Below are positions 1 through 9,442 of a DNA stretch of 64,000 nt, piece by piece (the stretch's first letter is position 1; each line of letters starts with the position of its first letter). The stretch lies in assembly GCF_900141735.1 (NCBI RefSeq), contig NZ_FQYO01000004.1:124001-188000 (forward strand). Direction: 5' to 3'. This stretch comes from Wenxinia saemankumensis (GTDB lineage: Bacteria; Pseudomonadota; Alphaproteobacteria; Rhodobacterales; Rhodobacteraceae). A model generated the notes under the pieces. It was not told where the DNA came from. It did no database searches and saw only the letters and a list, made by a program, of their open reading frames with translations. Made by a program: the position numbers and the translations under genes.

Positions 1-977
1 AAGCCCTTGTCGCGGCCATGCATCGCCATCACCGGGCCCGAGTGGTTGCGGCGCGATCCGGCATGGATCTGCATCGTCATCCCGTCCTCGACGCTCATCC
101 GCGCCATCTCGGTCAGCATCTGGCCGCGGAAGGCGTCGGCCTCCCCGGTGCCGGCCTCGCCCTGCAGGCAGGTCCGGAACAGCCGCGCCGCCGCGTCGGG
201 AGCGAGGTTCTCGGTCCGGGCGGAAGCATGGCCGTGATCGGTCGCGGTCGCGCCGAGCGCCCGGAACGCCGCCCGCCTGCGGCGATGCGCCTCGAGATAG
301 CCTTCCCAGCTCGCCGTGTCGCACCCGGTAAGGCGGCCCAGCGCCGCGACGTTCCCGGCGAAGCCCTCGTACTCGGGGTCGATCACCGCGTCGGGCCGGT
401 AGGTCGGGATCACCCGCCCGCCCCAGCCCGAGGCGCGGATCGCCTCGTGATGGGCGAGATCGCTCAGCGCGTCGTCCGTCGTGGCCAGCACCTCGATCCC
501 GAACCGGTCGAAGAGCGCCCGCGGACGGAACTCCGGCTGCGCCAGTCGGTCCGCCACCTCGTCGAAGATCGCATCGGCCGTGTCCGGCCCCAGCGCCGCG
601 GAGACGCCGAAGACCTCGGCCAGCGCGTGATCGACCCACAGCCGCGTCGGCGTGCCGCGGAACAGGTGGTAATGCCCGGCGAAGAGCCGCCAGATCGCGC
701 GCCCGTCCCGCTCGGTCTCGCCGCCATCGACGCGCGGCACGCCCAGCGCGGTCAGCGGCACGCCCTGGCTGACCAGCATCCGGAAGATGTAGTGGTCCGG
801 CACGACGAAGAGCCGGGCGGGATCGGGAAAGGCGGCATTCCCGGCGAACCACGCGGGGTCGCAATGACCGTGGGGCGAGAGGATCGGCGCCCCCTCGATC
901 GCGGCGAAGAGCGTCCGCGCGATATCGCGGGTCCGGGCCTCGGCCGGGAACAGGCGGTCTGGGTCGAGAACGGGCAT
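1..977 (-). CDS. uxaC: Uronate (glucuronate/galacturonate) isomerase, C-terminus outside the window
   Basis: Isomerises D-glucuronate to fructuronate (and galacturonate to tagaturonate), the first cytoplasmic step of hexuronate catabolism. About 325 residues of an expected 465-475 are visible; the C-terminal third lies beyond the window edge. The start ATG at 977-975 opens with MPVLDPDRLFPAEARTRDIA. The early SPHGHCDP segment matches the metal-binding HxH region of the amidohydrolase-like fold of this family. Further on, the DHYIFRML and GHYHLFRGTPTRLW segments are typical of UxaC. The gene is divergent from the metY-like gene, with a short palindrome between them. Family assignment is firm; the substrate preference is inferred. 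Confidence 0.88.
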   Translation of the reverse strand, partial: MPVLDPDRLFPAEARTRDIARTLFAAIEGAPILSPHGHCDPAWFAGNAAFPDPARLFVVPDHYIFRMLVSQGVPLTALGVPRVDGGETERDGRAIWRLFAGHYHLFRGTPTRLWVDHALAEVFGVSAALGPDTADAIFDEVADRLAQPEFRPRALFDRFGIEVLATTDDALSDLAHHEAIRASGWGGRVIPTYRPDAVIDPEYEGFAGNVAALGRLTGCDTASWEGYLEAHRRRRAAFRALGATATDHGHASARTENLAPDAAARLFRTCLQGEAGTGEADAFRGQMLTEMARMSVEDGMTMQIHAGSRRNHSGPVMAMHGRDKG

Positions 978-1041
978 CGAGAAGTCTCCGGCTGTCGGGC
1001 GGGGCTGGCGCGGGCGACCGGGGACCGGCGGCGCCAGCCCA

Positions 1042-1055
1042 ACTAATATGCTAGT
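1042..1055. promoter_or_regulatory. Candidate operator palindrome upstream of uxaC
   Basis: ACTAATATGCTAGT has ACTA/TAGT arms around an AT-rich centre and stands out in very GC-rich DNA. It lies 65 bases upstream of the uxaC start, in the divergent gap. Sugar-acid operons are often controlled by GntR- or LacI-type repressors binding such sites, but no regulator gene is visible beside it, so the function is inferred. Confidence 0.35.
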
Positions 1056-1142
1056 CGGCAAGAGGTCAACGCCGCCGCGAACCGCCCTTTCCCGGGCCTG
1101 CCCGGTCGCCTAGGGTCCGCCGCAGACAACGGAGGGACCCCC

Positions 1143-2426
1143 ATGAGCGACCAGACCAAGGGCTTCGACACGCTCGCCGTCCATGCCGGCTACGAGCCGG
1201 ACCCGGCGACCGGCGCGCGGCAGGTGCCGATCTACCAGAGCACCGCCTACGTCTTCAAAGACGCCGACCACGCGGCCCGCCTCTTCAACCTCGAGGAGGT
1301 CGGCTTCATCTATTCGCGCCTGACCAACCCGACCGTGGGCGCGCTGGCGAACCGCGTCGCCGCGCTGGAAGGGGCGGCGGGAGGCATCGCCTGCTCCTCC
1401 GGCCACGCGGCGCAGATCATGGCGCTGTTCCCGCTGATGGGGCCGGGCCGCAACATCGTCGCCTCCTCGCGGCTCTACGGCGGGACGATCACGCAGTTCA
1501 GCCAGACCATCAGGCGCTTCGGCTGGTCCGCCACCTTCGTCGACACCGACGATCTGGACGCGGTCGAGGCGGCCATCGACGACGATACCCGCGCGATCTT
1601 CTGCGAGACGATCGCCAATCCCGGCGGCTACGTCACCGACCTGGACGCGCTGGCGAAGATCGCGGACAGGCACGGCATCCCGCTGATCGTCGACAACACG
1701 ACGGCAACGCCCTGGCTCTGCCGCCCGATCGAGCATGGCGCGACCCTCGTCGTCCATTCGGCGACGAAATACCTGACCGGCAACGGCACCGTCACCGGCG
1801 GCATCGTCGTGGATTCCGGAAAGTTCGACTGGGCGGCGTCGGACAAGTTCCCCTCGCTCTCGCAGCCAGAGCCCGCCTATCACGGGGTGAAGTTCTCGGG
1901 CCTCGGGTCCATGGCCTTCACCTTCCACTCCATCGCGGTCGGGCTGCGCGATCTCGGCATGACGATGAACCCGCAGGGCGCGCATTACACGCTGATGGGG
2001 ATCGAGACGCTTGGCCTGCGGATGGAGCGGCACGTGGCGAATGCCCGCAAGGTCGCCGAATGGCTCGAAGGGCACGACGCGGTGGAGGCGGTCACCTATG
2101 CCGGCCTGCCCTCCTCGCCCTCCTACGAGCGGGCGCAGCGGATCGTGCCGAAGGGGGCGGGCGCGCTCTTCACCATCGCGCTGAAGGGCGGCTACGATGC
2201 CTGCGTGAAGCTGGTCGGCGCGCTGGAACTGTTCAGCCACGTCGCCAACCTCGGCGATACGCGCAGCCTCGTCATCCACCCCGCCTCGACCACGCACCGC
2301 CAGCTCGAGGCCGAGCAGCAGATGAAGGCCGGCGCCGCGCCGAACGTGGTGCGCCTGTCGATCGGGATCGAGGACGTGGCCGACATCATCGCGGATCTGG
2401 AGCAGGCGCTCGCCAAGGCGGGCTGA
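1143..2426 (+). CDS. O-acetylhomoserine aminocarboxypropyltransferase/sulfhydrylase-type PLP enzyme
   Basis: Cys/Met-metabolism PLP-dependent enzyme (trans-sulfuration family) that probably makes homocysteine from O-acetylhomoserine and sulfide. The 427 residues match the long MetY form rather than the roughly 400-residue MetZ/MetB form. The N-terminus GFDTLAVHAGYEPDPATGAR and the YSRLTNPT segment are characteristic. HSATKYLTGNG holds the PLP-binding lysine at residue 209. The start ATG at 1143 is preceded by GGAGGG. A strong terminator follows the stop codon. Substrate choice among related acyl-homoserine enzymes is inferred from length and signature. Confidence 0.88.
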   Translation: MSDQTKGFDTLAVHAGYEPDPATGARQVPIYQSTAYVFKDADHAARLFNLEEVGFIYSRLTNPTVGALANRVAALEGAAGGIACSSGHAAQIMALFPLMGPGRNIVASSRLYGGTITQFSQTIRRFGWSATFVDTDDLDAVEAAIDDDTRAIFCETIANPGGYVTDLDALAKIADRHGIPLIVDNTTATPWLCRPIEHGATLVVHSATKYLTGNGTVTGGIVVDSGKFDWAASDKFPSLSQPEPAYHGVKFSGLGSMAFTFHSIAVGLRDLGMTMNPQGAHYTLMGIETLGLRMERHVANARKVAEWLEGHDAVEAVTYAGLPSSPSYERAQRIVPKGAGALFTIALKGGYDACVKLVGALELFSHVANLGDTRSLVIHPASTTHRQLEAEQQMKAGAAPNVVRLSIGIEDVADIIADLEQALAKAG

Positions 2427-2462
2427 CCCGCCCCGCCCCGCCCCGCCCCGAAGGACGACAGA

Positions 2463-2490
2463 GGGCCGGCGCCGATGCGCCGGCCCTTTT
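2463..2490 (+). terminator. Factor-independent terminator of the metY-like gene
   Basis: A perfect 10-bp stem (GGGCCGGCGC / GCGCCGGCCC) with a 4-base loop is followed directly by TTTT. It lies 36 bases after the upstream stop codon. Confidence 0.85.
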
Positions 2491-2544
2491 CGATTCCTGC
2501 CCATGACATCGTTGACATCGCGCCCCGACTCGCATTAACCCATA

Positions 2545-2560
2545 ATGACACCGATGTCAT
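2545..2560. promoter_or_regulatory. Probable LacI-family operator
   Basis: ATGACACCGATGTCAT is an inverted repeat with ATGACA/TGTCAT arms, 34 bases upstream of the LacI-type regulator start. Two further TGACA half-sites lie at 2504-2508 and 2513-2517. This arrangement fits autoregulation and control of the downstream sugar operon. Binding is inferred, not shown. Confidence 0.55.
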
Positions 2561-2593
2561 GGAAGGACATGGCACCGGCGGACGGGAGGACCC

Positions 2594-3685
2594 ATGGCGA
2601 CGATCTACGATGTGGCGCGCAAGGCCGGCGTCTCGCCCAAGACGGTGAGCCGCGTGCTGAACGCGGATGCGCCGGTCCGGGCCGAGACGCAGGACAGCGT
2701 GCGCGCCGCGATCGACGAACTCGGCTACGTCCCCTCCTCGGCCGCCCGGGCCATGCGCTCCAGCCGGTCGGGGCTCGTCGGCCTCATCACCGGCGCCATC
2801 ACCGAGCAGAACGCCGACGACCGCCCCGGCGGCCTGCCCGAGATCGTGATCCTGCGCGGCATCCAGCGCGGCCTCGCCCGCGCGGGCCTCACCCCCCTCA
2901 TCACCGATACCGGGGGCCGCGCCGATGCCGCCCCGGACCTGATGCGCACCTTCGCCGAGCACCGGGTGGAGGGGATGTTCTACGTCGCCACCCGCCACAT
3001 GGAGGTCGATCTGCCGCCCGCGCGCGACCGCAAGGGCGCGGCGCTGCCGCTCGTCCTCGTCAACTGCCACGACAACGGCGCGAACCCCGCGATCCTGCCC
3101 GACGAGACCGCGCTGCAAAGGGCGATCACCGCGCGGGTGATCGCCGCGGGCCATGCCCGCGTCGCCTACCTCACGCTCGCGACCGCCCTTGCCGCGACGC
3201 CGCCCCGGGTCGCGGGCTTCCGCCAGGCCCGCGCCGAGGCCGGCCTCCCCGACGATCCGGACACGATCGTCGAGGCGGACCTGCCCTACGACGATCCCCC
3301 GGCCGAACGCGCCTGCCTCGCCCGGGCACTGGACAGGGTGCTGGCGCTGCCGGACCGGCCGACCGCCCTGATGTGCGGCAACGACCGGATGGCGCTGCGG
3401 CTCTACAAGATGCTGCGCGACCGGGGACTGCGCGTGCCGCGCGACATCTCCGTCGCGGGCTTCGACAATTACCGGGTCCTCGCCGAGACGCTGGACCCCG
3501 CGCTCACCACGATGGAGCTGCCCTACGCCGCGATGGGCGCGCGGGCGGCGGAGCTGATGGTCGAGACGCTCAGACGCCCGCCCGGCCCGCCGGGCGAGAG
3601 GACTTCATCGCCCGGGGACCCGATCCTCGTCGGCGGGAAGGTGTGCTGGCGGGACAGCGTGGCGACACGCACCGCCGGATCATGA
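2594..3685 (+). CDS. LacI-family transcriptional regulator of the sugar ABC operon
   Basis: The N-terminal LacI helix-turn-helix is clear at residues 2-24 (ATIYDVARKAGVSPKTVSRV), followed by the hinge and a periplasmic-binding-like sensor domain ending in the usual ISVAGFDNYR segment. Its 363 residues are slightly longer than typical (330-345), with a Pro/Gly-rich tail. The start at 2594 has GGGAGG upstream. It stands 20 bases before the binding-protein gene of a carbohydrate ABC transporter, so it very likely senses that sugar or a derivative. A palindrome upstream is the likely operator. Confidence 0.93.
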   Translation: MATIYDVARKAGVSPKTVSRVLNADAPVRAETQDSVRAAIDELGYVPSSAARAMRSSRSGLVGLITGAITEQNADDRPGGLPEIVILRGIQRGLARAGLTPLITDTGGRADAAPDLMRTFAEHRVEGMFYVATRHMEVDLPPARDRKGAALPLVLVNCHDNGANPAILPDETALQRAITARVIAAGHARVAYLTLATALAATPPRVAGFRQARAEAGLPDDPDTIVEADLPYDDPPAERACLARALDRVLALPDRPTALMCGNDRMALRLYKMLRDRGLRVPRDISVAGFDNYRVLAETLDPALTTMELPYAAMGARAAELMVETLRRPPGPPGERTSSPGDPILVGGKVCWRDSVATRTAGS

Positions 3686-3705
3686 ACCCAAGGGAGGCAA
3701 GACCC

Positions 3706-4959
3706 ATGAAACGACTTCTGATGACCAGCGCCGCGCTCACCGCGTTCGGCGGGGCCGCGATGGCCCAGACCGAGATCTCGATGTGGTATCACGGCGCCGG
3801 CAACCAGGTCGAAAGCGACATCCTGAACGGCATCGTGAGCGACTTCAACGAAAGCCAGTCCGACTGGACGGTGACCGTCGAGAGCTTCCCCCAGGCCAGC
3901 TACAACGACAGCGTCGTGGCCGCGGCGCTGGCGGGCAACCTGCCCTGCATCATGGACGTGGACGGCCCCGTCATGCCGAACTGGGCATGGTCGGGCTACA
4001 TGCAGCCGCTCTCCATCGACGAGGGCCTGATCGAGGACTTCCTGCCCGGCACGCTCGGCATGTGGGACGGCGAGCTCTATTCCGTCGGCCTGTGGGACGC
4101 GGCGGTCGCGCTCTACGCCCGCGAATCCACGCTCGAGGAGCTGGGCCTGCGTCGTCCGACGCTGGAAGAGCCCTGGACCGGCGAGGAGTTCATGGCCGCG
4201 CTCGACGCCGCGCGCGACTCCGGCAACTACGAATATGCGCTCGACCTCGGGATGAACGACCAGGGCGAGTGGTATCCCTACGCGTTCCTGCCCTTCCTGT
4301 GGTCCCATGGCGGCAGCCTCGTCGACCGCGAGACCTATGCCTCGGCCGAGGGCGCGCTGAACGGCGAGGCCGGGATCGAGTTCGGCGAATGGTGGCAGAT
4401 GCTGTTCGAGGAGGGCTACGCCCCCGGCACGTCCGAGGACCCGGCCGACCAGACCCGCGGCTTCATCGAGGGCGACTTCGCCTTCCAGTGGAACGGCAAC
4501 TGGCGCGCCGTGGCGACGATGGAGGAGGTCGACGACGTGATCTTCCTGCCCGCGCCCGATTTCGGGGCCGGCAACTTCATCGGCGGCGGCTCGTGGCAGT
4601 TCGGCGTCTCGGCGTCGTGCCCGAACCCCGAGGGGGCCAACGCCTTCATCGAGTTCGCGCTTCAGGACGAATACCTCGCCGCCTTCTCGGACGGGATCGG
4701 CCTGATCCCCGCGACGTCGAGCGCGGCGGCGATGACCGAGAACTACGCCGAGGGCGGCCCGCTCGCGGTGTTCTTCGACCTGTCGAACGACCAGGCGCGG
4801 CTGCGCCCCGTCACGCCGGGCTACGTCGTCCAGTCCGAGATCTTCACCAAGGCGATGGCCGACATCGCCAACGGCGCCGACGTGATCGACACGCTCGACG
4901 CCGCGGTGGACGAGATCGAGAGCGATATCGAGGCGAACCAGGGCTACGGCCACGAGTGA
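3706..4959 (+). CDS. Carbohydrate ABC transporter substrate-binding protein
   Basis: Periplasmic sugar-binding protein (SBP_bac_1 class) of 417 residues. The signal peptide covers about residues 1-20 and ends in an AMA-Q type signal-peptidase I site. The mature protein has the MalE-like pattern, including WYHGAGNQVESD at the N-terminus and a FQWNGNW segment in the middle. The frame is open far upstream, but ATG 3706 was chosen because it follows GGGAGG at 3692-3697 and opens the signal peptide. The next operon genes are two permeases, a glycosidase and the ATPase. The sugar is not known; a fructoside is a guess from the hydrolase. Confidence 0.92.
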   Translation: MKRLLMTSAALTAFGGAAMAQTEISMWYHGAGNQVESDILNGIVSDFNESQSDWTVTVESFPQASYNDSVVAAALAGNLPCIMDVDGPVMPNWAWSGYMQPLSIDEGLIEDFLPGTLGMWDGELYSVGLWDAAVALYARESTLEELGLRRPTLEEPWTGEEFMAALDAARDSGNYEYALDLGMNDQGEWYPYAFLPFLWSHGGSLVDRETYASAEGALNGEAGIEFGEWWQMLFEEGYAPGTSEDPADQTRGFIEGDFAFQWNGNWRAVATMEEVDDVIFLPAPDFGAGNFIGGGSWQFGVSASCPNPEGANAFIEFALQDEYLAAFSDGIGLIPATSSAAAMTENYAEGGPLAVFFDLSNDQARLRPVTPGYVVQSEIFTKAMADIANGADVIDTLDAAVDEIESDIEANQGYGHE

Positions 4960-4966
4960 CCCCGGC

Positions 4967-5001
4967 ACCCCGGGGGGGCGGCATCGACGCCCCCCCCGGG
5001 T
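4967..5001 (+). other. Intercistronic stem-loop between binding protein and permease
   Basis: Two 14-base arms (4967-4980 and 4988-5001) form a very GC-rich stem with one mismatch and a 7-base loop, right after the binding-protein stop codon. There is no T run. Such hairpins often stabilise the upstream binding-protein message or reduce read-through, keeping permease expression lower. That role is inferred. Confidence 0.6.
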
Positions 5002-5107
5002 CACGGCACCCGGGGGGACGGCAACATCCACGCCCCCCTCCCGACGCCCAAGGGGGGCCCGCAGACGCCCGGGCCCCCTTCCCCTCCTTCCCGAAAGGCC
5101 GCCGGCA

Positions 5108-6178
5108 ATGGCCAGCAAGCTGACGCAATCCAACCGGGCCGGATGGGCCTTCGCGCTGCCCGGCTTCGGGTTGATCGCGGCCTTCATCATCCTGCCCTTC
5201 TTCTTCGCCTTCGGGCTGTCGCTGACCGATCAGCGGCTGGTCTCGCCCAATGCGACGCAGTTCGTGGGGCTCGAGAACTACCGCGACATGCTGGGCCTCG
5301 GCCTCGTCACGCTGGAGCCCGAGAGGGACGAGGCGGGCGAGATCGTGCGCGACGAGGACGGCCTGCCGCAATATCCGCGGGTCCGCACAATCACCCGCTC
5401 GGACGAATATCCGCAATACAGCGGGATGGGCGAATGGTTCAGCTGGTCGAGCGGCGACACCGTGAAGGTCGTGCTCGCCTCGGACGTCGTCTTCTGGCGG
5501 GCGCTGGCGAACACGCTGCTCTTCGTGCTGATCGTCGCGCCGGTCCAGGCGGCCTGCGCGCTCGGCCTCGCGCTGCTCATCAACCAGCGCCTGCGCGGCA
5601 TCAACGTCTTCCGCGCGCTCTATTTCATGCCCGTCGTCGTCTCGATCGTCGTCGTCTCGCTGCTCTGGCGGTTCATCTATGACGGGCGGGACGGGCTGCT
5701 GAACTCGATGCTGGGCTTCCTCAGCTTCGGCGCGTTCGAGGGGCACGACTGGCTCGGCGATCCAGCCACCGCCCTGCCCGCCATCATGGCCATGTCGATC
5801 TGGCAGGCGGTGGGCTTCCACATGGTGATCTGGCTCGCCGGACTGCAGACCATCTCGCCCACGCTCTACGAGGCGGCGGACATCGAGGGCGCGTCGAAAT
5901 GGCAGCGCTTCCGCTATGTCACCTGGCCGGGGCTGCGGAACACCGCCGTCCTCATCCTCATCGTCATCACGATGCAGGCCTTCGCTCTCTTCGCGCAGAT
6001 CGACGTGATGACCAATGGCGGGCCGCTCGATTCGACCCAGACCCTCGTCTTCCAGGCCGTCGAGCGCGGCTACGGACGGCAGGACATCTCGGGCGGGTCC
6101 ACGATCTCCGTCGTCCTCTTCCTGCTGGTGCTGACGATCTCGCTGATCCAGCGCTGGCTCACGCGGGAGCGCAAATGA
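5108..6178 (+). CDS. Sugar ABC transporter permease, MalF/UgpA type
   Basis: Inner-membrane permease of 356 residues with six or so transmembrane helices. It starts with a short cytoplasmic stretch and a first helix at about residues 15-37. A long extracytoplasmic insert (about residues 50-120) of acidic, polar sequence lies before the second helix and is larger than in most MalF-like proteins of this size class. The EAA loop that docks on the ATPase begins at E255 (EAADIEGASKWQRF). Its stop overlaps the next permease start (ATGA). It acts with the second permease and the UgpC-like ATPase. Confidence 0.92.
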   Translation: MASKLTQSNRAGWAFALPGFGLIAAFIILPFFFAFGLSLTDQRLVSPNATQFVGLENYRDMLGLGLVTLEPERDEAGEIVRDEDGLPQYPRVRTITRSDEYPQYSGMGEWFSWSSGDTVKVVLASDVVFWRALANTLLFVLIVAPVQAACALGLALLINQRLRGINVFRALYFMPVVVSIVVVSLLWRFIYDGRDGLLNSMLGFLSFGAFEGHDWLGDPATALPAIMAMSIWQAVGFHMVIWLAGLQTISPTLYEAADIEGASKWQRFRYVTWPGLRNTAVLILIVITMQAFALFAQIDVMTNGGPLDSTQTLVFQAVERGYGRQDISGGSTISVVLFLLVLTISLIQRWLTRERK

Positions 6179-7056
6179 TGGCTGTCCTGGCTCCCGAGAA
6201 CCACGGCCTGCGCCTTGCCGTGCGCTACCTGGTGCTGATCCTCGTCGCGGCGATCTTCGTCCTGCCGCTGCTCTTCATGGTGATGTCGAGCTTCAAGCCC
6301 GACGCGCAGCTGCTGAACGACACGTCCAGCCTGCGCGCCTTCCTCCCCGTCGGCGACCTCACGCTCGAGAACTACCGCGAGGCGTTCGACCGCGCACCGG
6401 TCCGGCTCTTCGTCCTGAACTCGGTGCTGGTGACCGGCGTGACGGTGCTGCTGGCGCTGATCGTCTGCTCTCTCGCCGCCTTCGCCTTCGTCTACATGAA
6501 CTGGCGCGGGCGCGACGTGGTGCTGTCGATCATCCTCGCCACGCTGATCGTCCCGTTCGAGACCATCGCCATTCCGCTCCTGCTCATCGTCAGCAAGCTG
6601 CCCTGGATCGGCCTCGACGGGATCGAGACGACCTGGCTCAACACCTACCGGGTGCAGATCATCCCCTGGATCGCGGACGGGCTGACGGTCTTTCTCTTCG
6701 TGCAGTACTTCAAGGACCTGCCGGGCGAGCTGATCGAGGCGGCCCGCGTCGAGGGGGCGAGCTGGGTGCAGATCTACTGGCGGGTCGTCATGCCGCTGGC
6801 CGGCCCGGTCATCGCCACCGCCGCGATCCTGAAGTTCCTGCTGATGTACAACCAGTATCTCTGGCCGCTCATCGTCGTGCAGCAGGAACAGTACCGCCCC
6901 GTCATGGTCGGCCTGCAGTACTTCTTCCAGCTCGACACCGCCTGGGGCGAGATCATGGCCTACCTGACCATGATCACGGTCCCGGTTCTCGCCTTCTACC
7001 TCGTTCTCCAACGGGCGTTCATCGCCTCGATCGCGTCGCAGGGCGTGAAAGGATAA
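6175..7056 (+). CDS. Sugar ABC transporter permease, MalG/UgpE type
   Basis: The 293 residues carry six hydrophobic segments. The first helix is at about residues 16-38 and the EAA loop at E188 (EAARVEGASWVQIYW). The start lies at the ATGATG doublet 6175-6180, overlapping the previous stop, which indicates translational coupling. It forms the membrane channel together with the MalF-like partner. The hydrolase gene starts three bases after its stop. Confidence 0.92.
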   Translation: MMAVLAPENHGLRLAVRYLVLILVAAIFVLPLLFMVMSSFKPDAQLLNDTSSLRAFLPVGDLTLENYREAFDRAPVRLFVLNSVLVTGVTVLLALIVCSLAAFAFVYMNWRGRDVVLSIILATLIVPFETIAIPLLLIVSKLPWIGLDGIETTWLNTYRVQIIPWIADGLTVFLFVQYFKDLPGELIEAARVEGASWVQIYWRVVMPLAGPVIATAAILKFLLMYNQYLWPLIVVQQEQYRPVMVGLQYFFQLDTAWGEIMAYLTMITVPVLAFYLVLQRAFIASIASQGVKG

Positions 7057-7059
7057 GAC

Positions 7060-8037
7060 ATGACCATTTCCCTCCCCGACGACTGGATCTGGGACAGCTG
7101 GTACGCCAAGGACGGCGACCTCTGGCACGGATACTTCCTCAAGGCCCCGAAATCGCTGGGCGATCCCGACCTGCGGCATTTCAACGTCACGCAGGGCCAC
7201 GCCACCTCGACCGACCTGCGGACCTGGGACCACAAGGGCACCTGCTTTGCCCCGGCGCAGGGCCCCGCCTGGGACGATTACACCACCTGGACCGGGTCCG
7301 TGGTGCAGGGGCCGGACGGCACCTGGCACCTGTTCTACACCGGCACCTCGCGGTCCGAGGACGGGATGTATCAGCGCATCGGCCACGCCACCTCGACCGA
7401 CCTGCACAGCTGGGAGCGCGTGGGCGACGGCCTCTGCCTCGACCTCGCGGGGCCGAATGCCGACGCCTACGAGACCGACCACATGGTCGGCTTCTGGCAC
7501 GACCGCGCGATGCGCGACCCCTGGGTCATCAAGGACCCCGAGGGCGACGGCTGGCTGATGTTCTTCACCGCCCGCCGCCCCGGCATCGCGGAGCCCAACG
7601 ACGGCGGCGCCATCGGCTTCGCCACCTCGCCCGACCTGATGGAATGGACCTTGCAGCCCCCGGTGCATGGCGGCGGCTACGGCCAGCTCGAGGTGCCGCA
7701 GGTCTTTCAGGCGCAGGGGCAGTGGTTCTGCCTCTTCTGCACCGCGGCCGAGCATTTCTCCAAGGCGCAGGCCGAGGGAACTGAGGGCGGCCCCGTCACC
7801 GGCAGCCACTACCTGATCGGCGACGGGCCGCGCGGGCCCTGGCGGATCGCGCCCGGTTTCCTCGACGGGGCCCTGCCCTGCCGCCGCTACGCCGCGCGGA
7901 TCGTGGACGGGCCGGAGGGGCTGGCGATCCTCGGCTTCGCCGACCGACCCGAAGGCGGCAACTTCGTGGGCGAGGTGATGGATCCCGAACCCGTCACGGT
8001 CACGGAAGACGGGCTGCTGAAGATCGGAGGGAAGTGA
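7060..8037 (+). CDS. GH32/GH68/GH43-clan five-bladed propeller glycoside hydrolase, probable fructosidase
   Basis: A cytoplasmic enzyme (no signal peptide) of 325 residues, embedded in a sugar-uptake operon. It shows the three-acid pattern of this clan: an N-terminal Asp in WIWDSW (D12), an RDP motif (R152-D153-P154) and a Glu in QLEVPQVF (E211). These correspond to nucleophile, transition-state stabiliser and acid/base. Repeated HATSTDLxxW blocks mark propeller blades. RDP is typical of the GH32/GH68 branch, hence a beta-fructoside such as sucrose is the best guess. It probably hydrolyses the sugar brought in by the neighbouring transporter. GH43-like specificities are not excluded. Confidence 0.75.
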   Translation: MTISLPDDWIWDSWYAKDGDLWHGYFLKAPKSLGDPDLRHFNVTQGHATSTDLRTWDHKGTCFAPAQGPAWDDYTTWTGSVVQGPDGTWHLFYTGTSRSEDGMYQRIGHATSTDLHSWERVGDGLCLDLAGPNADAYETDHMVGFWHDRAMRDPWVIKDPEGDGWLMFFTARRPGIAEPNDGGAIGFATSPDLMEWTLQPPVHGGGYGQLEVPQVFQAQGQWFCLFCTAAEHFSKAQAEGTEGGPVTGSHYLIGDGPRGPWRIAPGFLDGALPCRRYAARIVDGPEGLAILGFADRPEGGNFVGEVMDPEPVTVTEDGLLKIGGK

Positions 8038-8038
8038 C

Positions 8039-9130
<1,092 letters not shown>

Positions 9131-9151
9131 GCGCGGCACTAGACGGGGCGG

Positions 9152-9188
9152 GGCATGTCGGGCCGCGCCTGCCCCGCCCCGACATGCC
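9152..9188 (+). terminator. Inverted repeat after the sugar operon, possible terminator
   Basis: GGCATGTCGGG (9152-9162) pairs perfectly with CCCGACATGCC (9178-9188) across a 15-base GC-rich loop, 21 bases after the ATPase stop. There is no T run, so it may act as an mRNA-stabilising hairpin or with Rho. Confidence 0.5.
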
Positions 9189-9442
9189 GCAGGGCGGGAG
9201 GGGGGCCTTGTGACCTTCCCCCCGTCACCCTCGGGCTGGACGACACGCGCGCGTGCAGGGGGCGCAGGTCCGGGGCGGGCGCGACGGCCAAGCAGACCGC
9301 CCCCCTCAGCGGATCGACGGATGTCCCGTCGCGTCGGCCACGGGCCTTCCGGCCCGGACCGTTTGGAGGTCTTGCTCCCGGGCCGGGACGGGTTCGGCCG
9401 ACGCCCGGACCCGGCTGCGCCCGGGATGGCACGCCATCGTGA
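9189..9442. other. Intergenic region between converging genes, no gene seen
   Basis: GC-rich spacer between the end of the sugar operon and the end of the GAF-domain gene. The open frames here are short, arginine/proline-rich and lack family features, so none was called. Confidence 0.5.

Noticed and set aside
2512-2546. TTGACA and CATAAT as a sigma-70 promoter
   Set aside because: The spacing is 23 bases, too long for a standard promoter; left as part of the operator region.
2545-3705. Open frame running through the LacI gene into the binding protein as one 804-residue fusion
   Set aside because: The upstream part is an out-of-frame reading of the LacI gene rich in Arg/Pro; the true binding-protein start has a ribosome-binding site and signal peptide at 3706.
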